From Talinum fruticosum (Eukaryota; Streptophyta; Magnoliopsida; Caryophyllales; Talinaceae), in assembly GCA_021018815.1 (NCBI GenBank), contig JAITYX010000002.1, positions 13,609,001-13,673,000 on the forward strand: DNA of 64,000 nt, written 5' to 3'. Positions 11,623 to 30,200 of this stretch are shown in pieces. The position numbers were made by a program, and so were the translations under genes. The notes beneath the pieces were generated by a model. It had not been told where the DNA came from, searched no databases, and worked only from the letters and a program-made list of their open reading frames with translations. The stretch's first letter is position 1; every line of letters starts with the position of its first letter.

Positions 11623-12950
11623 ATGAGCACCCTTCAAGGTGCCTATATCTGCCTGATGCTATTGGGAACAGCCATTTATGCAGCTGCTAATTATGATGAT
11701 TTGGATCCCAGTGAAGAAGAATGGGAATCTGCCACAGCTACATTCACCAAAGAAGCTAACGGGTCTATCATCACTGGTACTATTTCACTTCCTACTTTCA
11801 AAAGCTCACTTGTCAAACATTGCTAAAGCTAAATGCATTTGGGTTTTTCACAGAAGGGGCTTGTGGGTTTGGGGACCTCCACAAGGCCACCTACGGCAGG
11901 TATGGAACTGGTCTAAGTACTATGCTGTTCAACAAAGGGAGTACCTGTGGAGCCTGCTTTGAGATCAGATGTGTTAACCATGTCCGGTGGTGCCGGCCCG
12001 GGAGCCCCTCTGTTTTCGTAACCGCCACCGATTTCTGCCCCCGAACTATGGACTCTCCTCTGATTATGGTGGATGGTGTAATTTCCCCGCGAGCATTTTG
12101 AAATGTCAGAAACAGCATTTTCTGAAATTGCACTCACAGCAGCAGATATTGTTCCAGTTCAGCACAGGAGGTAACAAGCAGTTATATTCACCATATAAAC
12201 TGTCATATATAAATTTGATATACAGCTTGAGCATTCTAAGGTCATGAAATTGGATTTAAAACCCACACCCGTGATTCAATCACAGATGAAGCAATATGGT
12301 ATTTTGTTGTTACAAGTTAACATCTTTGTTCATTGGACTCTTTGTTTCACTTCAAGTACACGAATCGGCTTGTTGTTACTCTGACATGAGTATGGATTTT
12401 AGACCTTCAATTAAACTAAAAAACACAAAATTTGAAAATGAAGGAGTGAGACACCTAGATTCCATTTCAAGTACTTCATTTTGGTGGAAGTGTCTCGGTA
12501 GCATCTTTGACCAACAAGACCTATGTAAGATACCGGGTACTTGACAGTCCAAAATGGTTATGGGCTTATGGCTAAGTACATGTAATGCTAGTTGCTACTA
12601 TGAATACTGAAGGAAAGGGAACAATCTGGTTTATCCTGCAGGGTGAATTGTGAGAGAGATGGGGGATGAGATTTACAATCACAGGATACGACAATTTCTA
12701 CCAGGTTCTAATCACCAATGTGGGATTAGATGGTGAGGTGACCGCCGTGAAAATCAAGGGATCACGAACCGGTTGGATATCAATGGCAAGAAACTGGGGA
12801 CAGTATTGGCAGTGTAGTATCAATCTCAAAGGCCAATCTTTATCATTGGAGGTGACTACCAGCAGTGGGAAATCAGTGGCATCCTACAATGTGGCTCCAG
12901 CCAACTGGCAGTTTGGTCAGACGTTTGAAGGGAAACAGATTTATGACTAG
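11623..12950 (+). CDS. EXPA20: Alpha-expansin, EXPA20-like, with three single-base frame breaks
   Basis: Secreted non-enzymatic wall-loosening protein. Exons are 11623-11776, 11854-12170 and 12642-12950. The product has a signal peptide, an N-terminal double-psi beta-barrel domain beginning [12 protein letters not shown] with the CGACFEIRC cysteine block, then a C-terminal grass-pollen-type carbohydrate-binding domain with tryptophans ([22 protein letters not shown]). The RCVNHVRWC and EGACGFGDL blocks are closer to Arabidopsis EXPA20 than to the main EXPA group. The usual HFD motif reads HFE. The frame breaks at three homopolymers: C-run 12038-12042, C-run 12085-12088 and G-run 12661-12665. 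Each behaves as one missing base; restoring the count gives 783 bases and 260 residues, normal for the family. Because all conserved residues are intact on both sides of each break, assembly error is more likely than a pseudogene. Confidence 0.85.
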
Positions 12951-15211
12951 ACTTCATTACCACCCTCTTAGTTAATTGGAAGAAAGATGAAGGATAATGA
13001 AACTTAAGAGGCATTTTGAGTTCACACACCTCAAAGAGGCCTGAACTTAGAAGGAAGTTTATGCAGTCATCTTGCTTTCAGTCATGGAGGATCGTTTTGT
13101 GGGTGTAAACTATTGAGTATACTGCCACCAATGTGTGTTCTCGTGTTAATGTGAGTGGAAGACTGCTTGCAAAGCTTTTCAGCATCTCAAATTTATAACA
13201 CCCCCCTTTTTGTTTTTTTCTTCCTTTGTTTGCATCCCTTACGGGATCAGAGAAGCCAAAATTCTCATGAAGACTCCAATAAGCCACAAATGGGGAAAAA
13301 AAATGCAGTGATCTACAGCTTCTACATACAATCATGAATTTGTATGAGTCCCTGAAAAATGACCATGGCTTGCATGCCACAGCCATCATCAATTTCTAGG
13401 CTCTAGCAATATGAAAACAGCCTGTATCAGAAATAGCAACAAATGGAGAGGGAGAGCAACAAAACTGCTTCTATTTTCCAGATTCAAGAATGGGAAAACA
13501 TTGTTCCAAGCTATCCAGTACAAAGAGTGATTGATAAGCGCATATTATGCCCTGATACTAGAAAATCTGGTGGAAAAATTGCCTCAAACACTCCAGAACA
13601 CCAATTAGATATATTGCATAAGCAATATAATCCATGAAAACAATCACTCATTGACTCAGTAACAACGGGTGAACATAATCTTCCCAAAGATGAGTAAAGG
13701 GCACAAATCATCTTAATTTGTCACTCATAAGTCATAATGTATGGGCATAGGCACCCCACCTTAGTTTGAAAAAGAGTCATACTCATAAACCTAAAGAACA
13801 TAGGAGGAGTTGTTGATTCTCAGGAATCAGGAACAAAACACTTGTGACTACCATGCTCATTGCTCAATTACCCATTTGAGACACTTAATCAAACACATTG
13901 AGAGCACTCGTGTTTGAGTGCAATGTCTTCACCAATGCATAATCAACGCAAACAAATAGTTTCAGAATAACTTATCAAACCAAAACGGAATTGAGCAGAC
14001 TGAAGATTAGGGCAGAATTATGGTGATTCCTAATCAGAGCAGGCAAAGAGAGAAAGAGAGAGTTGGCATACCTTTCACTCGCTCGCTTCCAGACGTAAAC
14101 TAGCCAGCAATTGGGCAACCAGCCATTAAAGGGGTGTCCGCATCTTACAAGGGTAAGGGTGCAAAACAAGTGATACGAGATTTTGTGTGAAAATAAATGA
14201 GGGAAGAGAAATAGAGAATGAGTCAGTGACAGTAATATAACTTAAAATAAAGTAAAAATATAGTCTAAAAGGGTTAAAAGTTAGATTTGACAAAAGTGAT
14301 CCTATTTAAAAAAAAAACTCACACTTATACGCCTACCTATATCTAATGACTTAACTCAAGTGAATTTGGTATTTGAACACTTTCCATCAAAGTATATTAT
14401 CTTTGCTAAATAAGTTTATTAAACCAAATATCAACCTACCTAAAATCGAAATCAAATTGAAATGAACTAAACCAAACTAAGTTGAGTCTTACTCGACTCG
14501 AATATGACCCCGACCTGAATTAACATCGATCTAAGACTAACATGAATAACCCATTTGTAATATCTACATGAAATATACTTATTTTGTCCATTTGACATAT
14601 TTGTTTCAGCGTTGTAATTAACAATTAGTGGCTATCATCTACTCCCTCCATTTCAAAATACATGTCATATACATGTCGCTTTAATGTTATGCAAGAATAC
14701 CAATAAAATACAAAATTCATGACAAAATTTGAGTTAAAAGACCAAGTTACCCCTATATTTCATTGAAAATGAAGAAAATTAATGAAAAAGAAGAGAAACA
14801 AAGCAATTAATAAGGATAAAATTGGTAAATTAGTAATTAATATATCATTGGAAATGTAAAGTGACAAATATTAGTAAACGAAAAAATTACTTAAAATGAC
14901 ATGTATTATCGGACAGAGGGAGTATTACAATTAGTTATTTGTATCGATTCTCAATTAATGATTATATCAATTACTAATGATTCTAGACACTGAAATGAAT
15001 AGGCCCAAAAAATTAAAATAAAAATGATTTTAGTTCCTTCCTCCTGTACAGTACTCCTATCAATATTCAACCCTTGATTAAAAAAAATAATTCAATATTC
15101 AACCCTCAATCCTAACAAAGGCGGGGACCCGTCGCTCCTATTATCCTCCATCCTCGGAACCGGGCTTGGAGGAGATAGAGAGAGACTCGCATACCAAAGG
15201 TATTAGTGAAA
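12951..15211. other. Intergenic with one Stowaway MITE
   Basis: No gene is supported. It contains the Stowaway element at 14642-14922, listed separately. A segment at about 14,450-14,560 is rich in CGAAC/GACC-type words like those at 7140-7440. The promoter of the glutamyl-tRNA synthetase gene must lie in the last few hundred bases. Confidence 0.5.
14642..14922. mobile_element. Stowaway-type MITE (Tc1/mariner), 281 bp
   Basis: The left end CTCCCTCCATTTCAAAATAC and the right end, read in reverse, CTCCCTCTGTCCGATAATAC are terminal inverted repeats of Stowaway type. A TA dinucleotide flanks each side (14640-14641 and 14923-14924). The interior is AT-rich and non-coding. Related copies, in either orientation, appear at about 37735-38009 and 56799-57050. 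A partial copy lies at about 7799-7965, and another copy interrupted by a second transposon lies around 44232-44966. Confidence 0.8.
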
Positions 15212-20092
<4,881 letters not shown>

Positions 20093-20685
20093 GATATAAT
20101 TCATCTCTCCAACTATAGTGATTGAAGTACAATTTTGACTCTGGAGAGTAACAATGTTCTATATTCGTAGGCATTTTTTTAAACTTTCACTTTTTAGGAT
20201 CGATTGTTGGCATATGGAGCTTGTTTTGGGATTGACTTTTTGCTGATGGAGGATGTTATCTCTTTTCTTTTTTTTTTTTTTTTGGGGGGAAGATGATCGA
20301 GTATTTTCTTTGTTTGTGTATGAATGAGGAAGTTGGCAGATACATCACCACACCATTTTGGTATGTGAACAGTGAACTACATTTTCCAGCTACCCTTGCT
20401 GAACCTCTGGAAAGGAAAAGGAGGGATGAAATGGTCGTCATATACTTAATTCTTTGACCCAGGCCATTGATTATCCCAGTTTGTAACGACCTAATTAAAC
20501 GGATGTAAAATCACTAAATTTTGCTCGAGGAGTTGTATAGTCACTAATCACAATTAATTACATAATAAAAGTCTTCAACTTTAATGAACTGTTGTGGCAA
20601 ATTGAACAGGTTGAAATGACGAAATTATGCTCAAGGGTTCCTATTTCTGAGGTAATGTATATATCAATCAGCCAGCTCTTCTGTA

Positions 20686-20751
<66 letters not shown>

Positions 20752-21207
20752 TAATAGGAAGACATGGCTTATTAAGAATGGCTAAATAAAAGGAGCAACT
20801 TAACGTAAAATGGGAAAAATTAATATTTTTATAAATTGTTTAAAATGGAGGGCCAATTAATAGTGCACCCCTGGGAAATTGCCCCAAGAAAGATGGATGT
20901 TATTTGACCCCCTAAGAATTTTGTGAAAAAAATATGGAAGGGATTTTAGAGTGTAGAGTAAAGTAGTAGCTGAAGCATTTAGGAGAGAAACGACCGTTAT
21001 TCAGAATAGGCTTGACGTTGAGACTTGCCACCCTCCTCTTCGCACGTGCCTGTTTATTACAAAATTCCCTCCGAATCTCATCATCCCCATTTTCCCACCA
21101 TTCCCCCATGCCTCCCTTCCACCCACTTTCTCTCTCCTCACCTCCCATGGCCGTCCCAGATCTCTCTCACTTTTGATCTCTCTTCATTTCTCCAATCTCT
21201 CTCTCCT

Positions 21208-21239
<32 letters not shown>

Positions 21240-21254
21240 AGATCACACGTTTTA
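20093..21254. other. Intergenic, BIG1 promoter, with (TA)n
   Basis: Holds the 3' flank of the synthetase gene and the BIG1-like promoter. A perfect (TA)n array spans about 20689-20748. The BIG1 leader is CT-rich with a (CT)n then (CTAT)n simple repeat at about 21198-21239, ending 15 bases before the start codon. No gene is supported. Confidence 0.55.
20689..20748. repeat. (TA)n microsatellite
   Basis: About 30 perfect TA units, seen directly, downstream of the glutamyl-tRNA synthetase gene. Confidence 0.95.
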
Positions 21255-24200
21255 ATGCCGTCGTCGCGGCCTCCGACTCCGGTCGGCGGCGCCACCCGTT
21301 GCGGCAGGGTGTTGGCCCCCGCCTTCGACAAGATCATCAAGAATTCCGCCTGGCGTAAGCACAGCCACGTCGTTGCCGCTTGTAAATCCGCCCTCGACAA
21401 GCTCCCAACCCTAGCCGACTTCCCTCCCCTCGCCGCCTCCACCTCCGCCATTCCCACCCTCAATGCCTCCAACGCCGACGTCCTTCTCTCCCCTCTTGCC
21501 CTCGCCCTCGCCACCGGCTCCCTAAAGTCATCGACCCCTCCCTCGACGCTCTCTTCCGCCTCCTCTCTCGCAACATCCTCTGCTTCCACCTTCTATCCAT
21601 CAATCCCTCCGAAAACAACAATTCCGTCGCTTCTCAGCTCGTCGATTCTTCTCTAAGTGTTGCAGCATCAAGGACGAGGCCATCGTGCTTTTCGCCATGA
21701 AGGTCCTCCTCGCCGCCGTACGATCCCCCATTGTTGTCTTCCGAGGGGATTGTTTGAACCAGATTGTCAAAACTTGTTACAATGTGTATTTGGGAGGATT
21801 GAGTTCCACCACTCAGATCTGCGCAAAGGCCGTTTTAGCTCAGATGGTGATGATCGTCTTCACCCGGGTTGAGGCGGACTCTATGTTCGTTAATAATTTC
21901 AAGATTGTTTCGGTTTCGGACTTGATGGAGTTCACGGATAAGAATTTAAATGAAGCGAATTCGGTTCAGTTGGTTCAGAATCTTATCAATGAGGTTGTGG
22001 AGAGTAATAACGGGGTTGTCAAGACGATGAAGGAGAATGATAAACCCCGGAATGGGAATGGCGAATTTTCTGGGACCAATGCAGATGATGAGAAAGGCCC
22101 AGGAGAAGCAGGAGAGAGCAATGGGGAGACGAAAGATGAGAAGCAGGGAACATCTGGGTCTGGGCTGAGCGAGCTTAGAGAGGACGGGTTCATCCTGTTT
22201 AAGAACTTGTGTAAGTTGTCGATGAAGTTCTCATCCCAGGAGCATTCAGATGATCAAATTCTTCTTAAGGGAAAGATTCTGTCCTTGGAATTGCTTAAGG
22301 TTGTCATGGATAATGGCGGCCCTGTTTGGCGCTTGGATGAGAGGCAAGTGTGCAGGCTTTTTCTTTCTTCTTTCTGTTAATTATAGTTTTTTTTTTTTTT
22401 TTGCAATCTGTTAATTATAGTATTTACTCTTGTGTAATGTAGTTATTATTTTATTCAATTGCAGTCAAAGTTTTCAATGCATGCTTAAATACAAGTTTGT
22501 GTTAGATATGATGTTAGTGAAAAACATAGTTCAAATGTTGAATTGAGTCTAGATGAAGGTGCATGTCTGGTTGCTGAAGTCGTCATTAGTGTTAAGAGGT
22601 TCATTGACGGAAATCTGGTACTAGGGTTTTCGGATGTTAATTGCGAAGTTCTTAATGGCCACAACTTTCGTCTAATAAAAAAAAAAAAAAAGAGCAAAAG
22701 GAAGGTATACGAACACAATGCACGTAAATTTGCTAATGAATAGACATCCAATCTATACTTTCGGCCATACTAAATTGGTGCAAGAACTAAAGGATCACCG
22801 TTATTGCAAAAAGAAGAGGGTTTTAGCCCATAAGAAAGTCATACAGTTATTTTTATCATCATGAACACACAAATGGATTATGGTTGGTGAGATGCCTCTT
22901 GTTTCTCTACAGAGATGGATTGCTCGAGAGAAACATAATTACATGTCAGTACTTAGACAAACAGTAGGTAAAATGAAGGATGTTGAAATTGGAACAAAAA
23001 TGCCTTGAAAGGAGTGCTACACCTGGCTCAACAGCCCCTTAGTGAACATATGCAAGAGAAACAGAGTATGGTTGAAAGGCTTGTCATTTTGGGAAGGTAA
23101 TGGGTACATCGTTCAGACGGGAAGAGGTTAAATATTTTCAGGCTTAGAACAGATGCCTTGAGGGGAATGGCACTAATGTAAAACAGTCTGGTAATTCACT
23201 GTTCATGCTTATCCTTTCCTTGGCGAGTCTCTTAATGTCCAAGGTATTCAGACACTTCTAAGAATTTTAATATGTGGTACATAAGGGGATAATGTTTAGT
23301 GGTGTAAAAAAATTGGAGAGGTTCAATTGGCCTGGATGGTTGTCGTGGTTTTTTATAAAGCACATGTAGTAAATGTTGATATGGGGGAATTCATTTATCA
23401 CTTACTTCGGCTTCAAGGCTGTGAAACATGTTTGAAATCAAGTTTTTTATGATCCACTGGCAATAATGGCCATCCCAGTATGGATCTCATCAAAGAGATC
23501 TATGCGCAAATTCAAACATACTCAACCTTACTCTTGACGAGAAGAGATGACTTCTTAATAATCCACGAAAAGATAACGGGCAAATAAAAAGAGATCTTAC
23601 TTTGGAAGGGGGAGGGAGAATCCATTTTGTCATTTCTTTTATCTTCAAGGAAAACTTGGTTTAACTAGGCAGACTTGGGCTCACATAAGTCTTTTCATAT
23701 ATTCAATATCAAAATGGAAGGGAGGACCTTACACGTGTCTTGGACTCACCCCCAAAAATTGTGGGGTTGGCCGCTGGTTAGCATGACCTTCCACAAACCG
23801 CTTTCCAGCAAGCTGCTTTATAGTCTGTCCTTCGAGCCATTTCTCTCATAGCCTTTTGTGGTTGCATATTGCAAATACCTTTCTAATCTACTGTTTGTTC
23901 TTGTTCGTTAATACTGAGATATTTCTGCTTCTTGTTGCAGGTTTCTGAACAATATTAAACAATATCTTTGCTTGTCGTTGCTAAAGAACTGCGCATTGTC
24001 AGTAATGACGATCTTCCAACTTCTGTGTTCTATTTTTATGAGCTTGCTGTCTAAATTCCGAGCAGGATTGAAATCTGAAATTGGGATTTTCTTTCCTATG
24101 CTTCTTCTTCGTGTCCTGGAGAATGTTCTTCAGCCTAGTTTTATACAAAAGATGACTGTCCTCAACCTTCTGGAAAAGATTTCTCAAGATCCACAGATAT

Positions 24201-27200
24201 TTATTGATATTTTTGTCAACTATGACTGTGATCTTGATGCTCCAAACATCTATGAAAGGTATCTCTGATGACTGATACCCCAGCTTATCTTCAAATAGAG
24301 AGGCTTGTCATTAGTTATTCTGCAAGGATCACTTGTTTACTTTTCATGTGAAGACTGTTTTTGGATCCTCTACTCTCTGATTTTACTCCGTCAGTCTAGT
24401 GGTAATGGATTTTCTCGCATGGGTAAGGATGCATACATGTGAACCCTTTTGCTCCATCTTTAGCGTACACCTTATGTGAGGCATTCAGCTGGTGGTTTGT
24501 TTTGATCTGATTAAAAGTTCAAAGGGTGAAAGAAATGGCATTCTTCAAAAAATCCTTCATTTAAGAGTTTTGTGTCAGCAGTCACAGTTGAAACTGAGAT
24601 GATGTAAATGAGACAAAGGTTTTCACCAGATAGGTGGAAACCGACAATGTGATTTTTTTGGCTGGATTTGCTTTTCATTTTACTTATTTTTTGTTCAATA
24701 TTGATCAGTAACAATATAGAATGCATTCATAATGGCTGCTTATCAGCAATTCTAGGATATACCGAGTCCTCAGCTGCAGTTTTTTTTTTTTTTTTCTATT
24801 ATTTACTCTCTACATACAGTTGGTACTTACTACTTTTCGCTTTCATATGCACAGCTGATGGTTCTTTAACATATGACAGATTTGAAAAACTGTATAAACT
24901 CTTATAATTCCATCAGATATTTGCAGGACTGTTAATGGCCTTTTGAAAACTGCTCTTGGTCCACAATCTGGTTCTACGGCATCATTGTCTCCTAATCAAG
25001 ATCTTACTTTCCGGCTTGAATCAGTGAAATGCCTGGTTAGGATAATCACATCAATGGGAGCTTGGATGGACCAACAGGTGAAAGTAGGAGATTCCAGTTT
25101 ACCATCTAGATCTCTCATGAGATATGGTTCAGAAGATTTTCATTTTTACCTGAATGGTGAGGAGGGAGTGGTACCAGACGCTGAACTTCATCCAGAATTG
25201 AGTTCTGAGTTCTCTGGTGCTGCTACACTTGAGCAACGGCGAGCTTATAAGCTCGAAATCCAGGTTTGACCTTTGGGATTTTTGACATGTTATAAAGTTC
25301 TTTTCCCATCAATGAATTGAGTGGGTAGAAGTGGTCATTAAGGCCCCACGAAGACATAGAAACTACGTTTAAATACGCCCCTCATTTGTCTGAAGGAGTT
25401 GACATTTATGCTGCACAGCTTCCATTTAGTGGAAGGGCATACAATGAATTATTAAGAAATCCCAAAGATAGTGTAGGGAGGAGGCATAGCTTTTCAGACC
25501 TTTTTGTTTCCAAGTATACTTGTACATATATCTGAGCCAGCCTTCCCAGATCCCATTAAAGCAGGACCTACACTGGGAGTTGTTGTTGTATAATCCGAGC
25601 CAGCAGTGTGCTATTGTCCTGGTTCAGATCATTGTTCACTATTCTTATCTGCTGATATTGGTTCTAAGCATATCAAACGTGTACCTCAACTTATTCCATG
25701 TGTATTTCCTTGTATCATGCAGCCGTTAATCAATATTTGTGATGGCCATCTGAAAGTTCTAGTCTTGCTCAAATTCCTCATGTTATGAAGCACCTTTCAT
25801 CATAATAATTTTGCTCTTTTCATTTTAGTAATAACATTCCTTTCATTTTAGTAATAACATTCCTTTGCTATTTGCAGAAAGGTATTTCTTTATTTAACAG
25901 AAAGCCTTCCAAAGGTGTTGAATTTTTAGTAAGCACCAAAAAAATTGGCAGTTCTCCTGAAGAAGTAGCCTTGTTTCTGAAGAACACAGCTGGCTTGAAT
26001 CCAACCGTGATTGGTGACTACTTGGGTGAACGACAGGATTTTCAACTTAAAGTGATGCATGCTTATGTTGATTCATTCAATTTTGAGAAGATGGACTTTG
26101 GTGAAGCAATTAGATACTTCCTGCAGGGTTTCAGATTACCTGGAGAGGCTCAAAAGATTGATCGAATTATGGAAAAGTTCGCTGAGCGCTACTGTAAATG
26201 CAATCCTAACTCATTTAAAAGTGCAGATACTGCTTATGTCCTCGCCTATTCAGTCATAATGCTTAACACGGATGCTCACAATAGTATGGTCAAAGATAAG
26301 GTGAGCATTGTGATTTCAAAGGACATAATTTTCTATTTAATATAAGCAAATGATTTCATTTTTTTGCGAGCCACCAGATTCCACCGTCCACCCTGGGTGT
26401 TGCTTTGTTGTGATTAATGATCTCCAATTGCATTGTGGGGAAAGTAAGTTAAACTTTTAATATACAATTATGCTCTCCTTTGATGGAAATAGTGATAGCT
26501 ACTAAACACTTGCATCCACCCAACTCCTCTTGTGGGAGGAAATATTTAACATGAATCCTTCCTAGAGGATTATCTTCATATATTGGTGATGCACTGGTGT
26601 TAAAGAAACACTTTCTGACATGCTTCTGTTTGGGGTTTTATTTGTATTTTCAGATGAGCAGAGCAGATTTTATGAGGAATAATCGAGGAATTGATGATGG
26701 CAAGGACTTACCTGAAGAGTATCTAGGTGCCCTCTATGATCAGATTGTTAAAGATGAAATTAAAATGAATGCTGATATTTCTGAACCACAAAGCAGGCAG
26801 GTGAATGGGCTTAATAGATTGTTAGGCTTAGATGGTTTATTGAGTCTTGTTATGGGAAAGCAGATAGAAGAAAAACCTCTTGGTACAAATGGTCTTCTTA
26901 TAAAGCACATTCAGGAACAGTTCAAGGCAAAGTCTGGAAAATCTGAGTAAGCAAATGCTACCTATGTATGGTCCTTATATATTAACAAACTAACAATGAG
27001 GTGATCTTGACTGATTCACATTTTTTTCTCTTAAGTACCCTGAATAAATTATCTTGATTCTTGAAAATATCTGATACAGTGCTTCACCTGGAACACCCTA
27101 TCCATCTCTTTTTTTCTAAACTTTCTCAAGTTCATCACTTTAGCTGTCCGCAGCCACTGGATTTGTTTAAACTTATTACAATTAACTCCGGGTGCTTTTA

Positions 27201-30200
27201 GAGTCTTAAGACATTTTAGAAGTCAACAGGACAATCCTATATCAAAAAGGAGTTTGCTTTGGTTGTTTGATCTTGTGATTGACCGCACTTTCTTCTTCAT
27301 ATTCAATAAGGAAGAGACAAAACTTATTTAAAAAAAAATCTGCTGTTTTTAGACATTTTGAGAAGTCATACGATGTTGTTGCAGGTCTGTTTTTTATGCA
27401 GTCACAGATGTTTCAATATTGAGGTTTATGGTGGAAGTTTGCTGGGGCCCAATGCTGGCTGCCTTTAGTGTGACACTTGACAAGAATGACGACAAGTTAG
27501 CTACCATGCAATGCTTGCAGGGTTTCCGCTGTGCTGTACATGTAACAGCAGTGCTGGGTATGCAGATCCAAAGAAATGCTTTTGTGACGTCCTTGGCCAA
27601 ATTCACCTACCTTCATTGTGCAGCAGATATGAAGCAAAAAAATATTGATGCTATGAAGGTGAGTGCCACTTTTTTATTCTTTTTAATTTTTAATTGAAGA
27701 AGACAACACAAATGTGTTATGGGCTGCTTGGGCATTACCATTAGCCAGTAAGCACAGAATCAGAACACTACATTTTTTAGTGTGTGAAGACCTAGTATAA
27801 CATGAATAATGTGAGTTGTTAATGTGTAATCGGACAGTTTTATGACCTGTAGGAAACAGCCCGGCCTATATGTTAATTTTCGAATTGCGCTGTATATCAG
27901 CTGTTCAGAGCACACTGTACATTGATTAATGGGTGCAGCTTACTTGATGGGATGCAAAATAACCCAATAGCATAATGTCTAATGTCAGTCACTCAGTACA
28001 GTTTCTAGGTGCGAAGCCCCAATCTTTGTTATTGACACTTCTGTGGGATATAACCTGTGAACACTTTTGGATTCCGTTGTGTTAATTCCCGTCTTTGGTG
28101 CTGGCTGGGCATTGAATTTACCTCTCATTGTCATTTGACATTATGTCATTGACTTTCTGGCAGACAATATTGTCGATTGCTATTGAAGGTGCAAATTATC
28201 TCCAAGAATCATGGGAGCACATACTAACATGCTTGTCCAGATTTGAGCATTTGCAACTTCTGGGAGATGGTGTTCCGCCTGATGCGTCCTTCTTGAGCAT
28301 CCCCAATGTTGAAGCTGAACACAAATTGCTCAAACCCAGTGACTTATCTTCTTTGAAGAAAAAGGGTGCTGTTCAAAATCCAGCAGTTGCAGCTGTTGTT
28401 CGAGGTGGATCCTACGATAGCACTCATGGTGTTAACTCCAAAATTGTAACTCCAGAGCAGGTTAATAACTTCATTTCAAACTTGCACTTGCTTGATCAAA
28501 TCGGAAGCTATGAGTTGAACTACATATATGCTCATAGCCAAAGGTTGAACAGTGAGGCGATTGTATCCTTTGTGAGAGCTCTTTGCAAAGTCTCGATGTC
28601 CGAGTTGCAGTCTCCAACTGATCCTCGTGTGTTCAGCCTTACAAAAATAGTTGAAATTGCGTAAGCACAACTTCTTCAAATCCATATCGTTGATATTCTT
28701 TATGATGTATATATCAGCTTGATATGTTGGTCTCAAACTATCCTGTTAAAAGGTTACAGATTTCAGAATTTTAATGTTATGGATTGCACATCCTAAGGGT
28801 TTAACAATGCATGAATTCACCGAACTTCATAATTATTTAAATGATGCTGTAATTAGTGCTTTTCGGGTTAAATTGCATGAATATTTTATGGTTTCTTCTG
28901 CACACTTTATTTAGAATGAATGTGTACAGTTTATTGAATTTGGATAAAACCTCTGGAATCGGATCTCTAGTAACCATGGCTCCCTTTTTGCAGGCACTAT
29001 AATATGAATCGCATCAGACTAGTATGGTCTCGCATCTGGAATGTTCTTTCAGATTTCTTTGTCTCGGTTGGCCTGTCAGAAAACCTCTCTGTGGCAATTT
29101 TTGTAATGGATTCATTGCGGCAGCTGGCCATGAAATTCCTTGAGCGAGAAGAGTTAGAAAATTACAATTTCCAAAATGAATTCCTGAGATCATTTGCAAT
29201 TGTTATGCAGAAGAGTGACTCTGCTGAAATTAGAGAACTAATAGTTCGATGCATCTCTCAGATGGTCCTCAGCCGTGTGAGCAACGTGAAATCTGGATGG
29301 AAAAGCGTTTTTATGGTAATTCGGTGTCGTATTTTGTATTCAGTAGTGTATACTCATGGTTTGAAATTCAAATAACTTGCAAGAGCTTCTGCATTTTTTT
29401 GCATTGGTTGGGTCAGTTCAGTTCCTTTCAGATGCATTTAGTACTTGGATGCATCATGTGAAAGAAATTCTCTTTAGGTTAGGTTCACTATATAGGATAA
29501 GGTGGAGTGGGGTCTGATTAGCATATTTTCTCCTCTTTTCTTCTGCCCTTTTCTTTTAAAATGAAAAGCACACCAGCTCCCCCAATTCCAGTTGTGGACT
29601 GTATGGGTAATGATAATGTATCCATCACATTGATGAACGATTGCCTTGTTAGAGGATCCTTTTCTCTGTATATTTTGGGCAATTGACGAACTTATCTGAA
29701 GATCAGGTTTTTCTCTGACAATTACTGTACGTACATAAAGGGCATTAATCTTATGGAAGTTTGATAGAATTTCAATAAAATATATGGCAGCACATGCATA
29801 GGGACTGAAGAGGGCATTGATCTCTGACAATTACTCACTCATATCTATTTAATTGGCAGTTGTGTTTATTTGCATATCGATGCTGCTGCTCATGATCTGT
29901 TTAATTGAGAGTGTAGCTATATTTTTCTTTTTAAATTTCTCAATGTGGGCTTTCTTTACTTCAGACGGAAAAGTTTCTTATGAGTTCTTCTTCCAGGTTT
30001 TCACAAGTGCTGCTGCTGACGAACGGAAGACTATAGTCTTGTTGGCCTTTGGGACTATGGAAAAGATCGTTCGAGAATATTTCCCTTACATAACTGAGAC
30101 AGAGTCGACAACTTTCACTGATTGCGTTAGATGCCTCCTTACCTTTACGAACAGCAAGTTTGACAGTGACGTCTGCCTCAATGCCATTGCATTTCTTCGA

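Noticed and set aside
11623..12950. Expansin as a pseudogene
   Set aside because: Three frame breaks would suggest it, but all are homopolymer losses with no loss of conserved residues, and four neighbouring genes show the same pattern.
29474..29830. 118-codon minus-strand open frame within BIG1 intron 8
   Set aside because: Lies wholly in an intron, with no similarity that I can recognise; chance frame.
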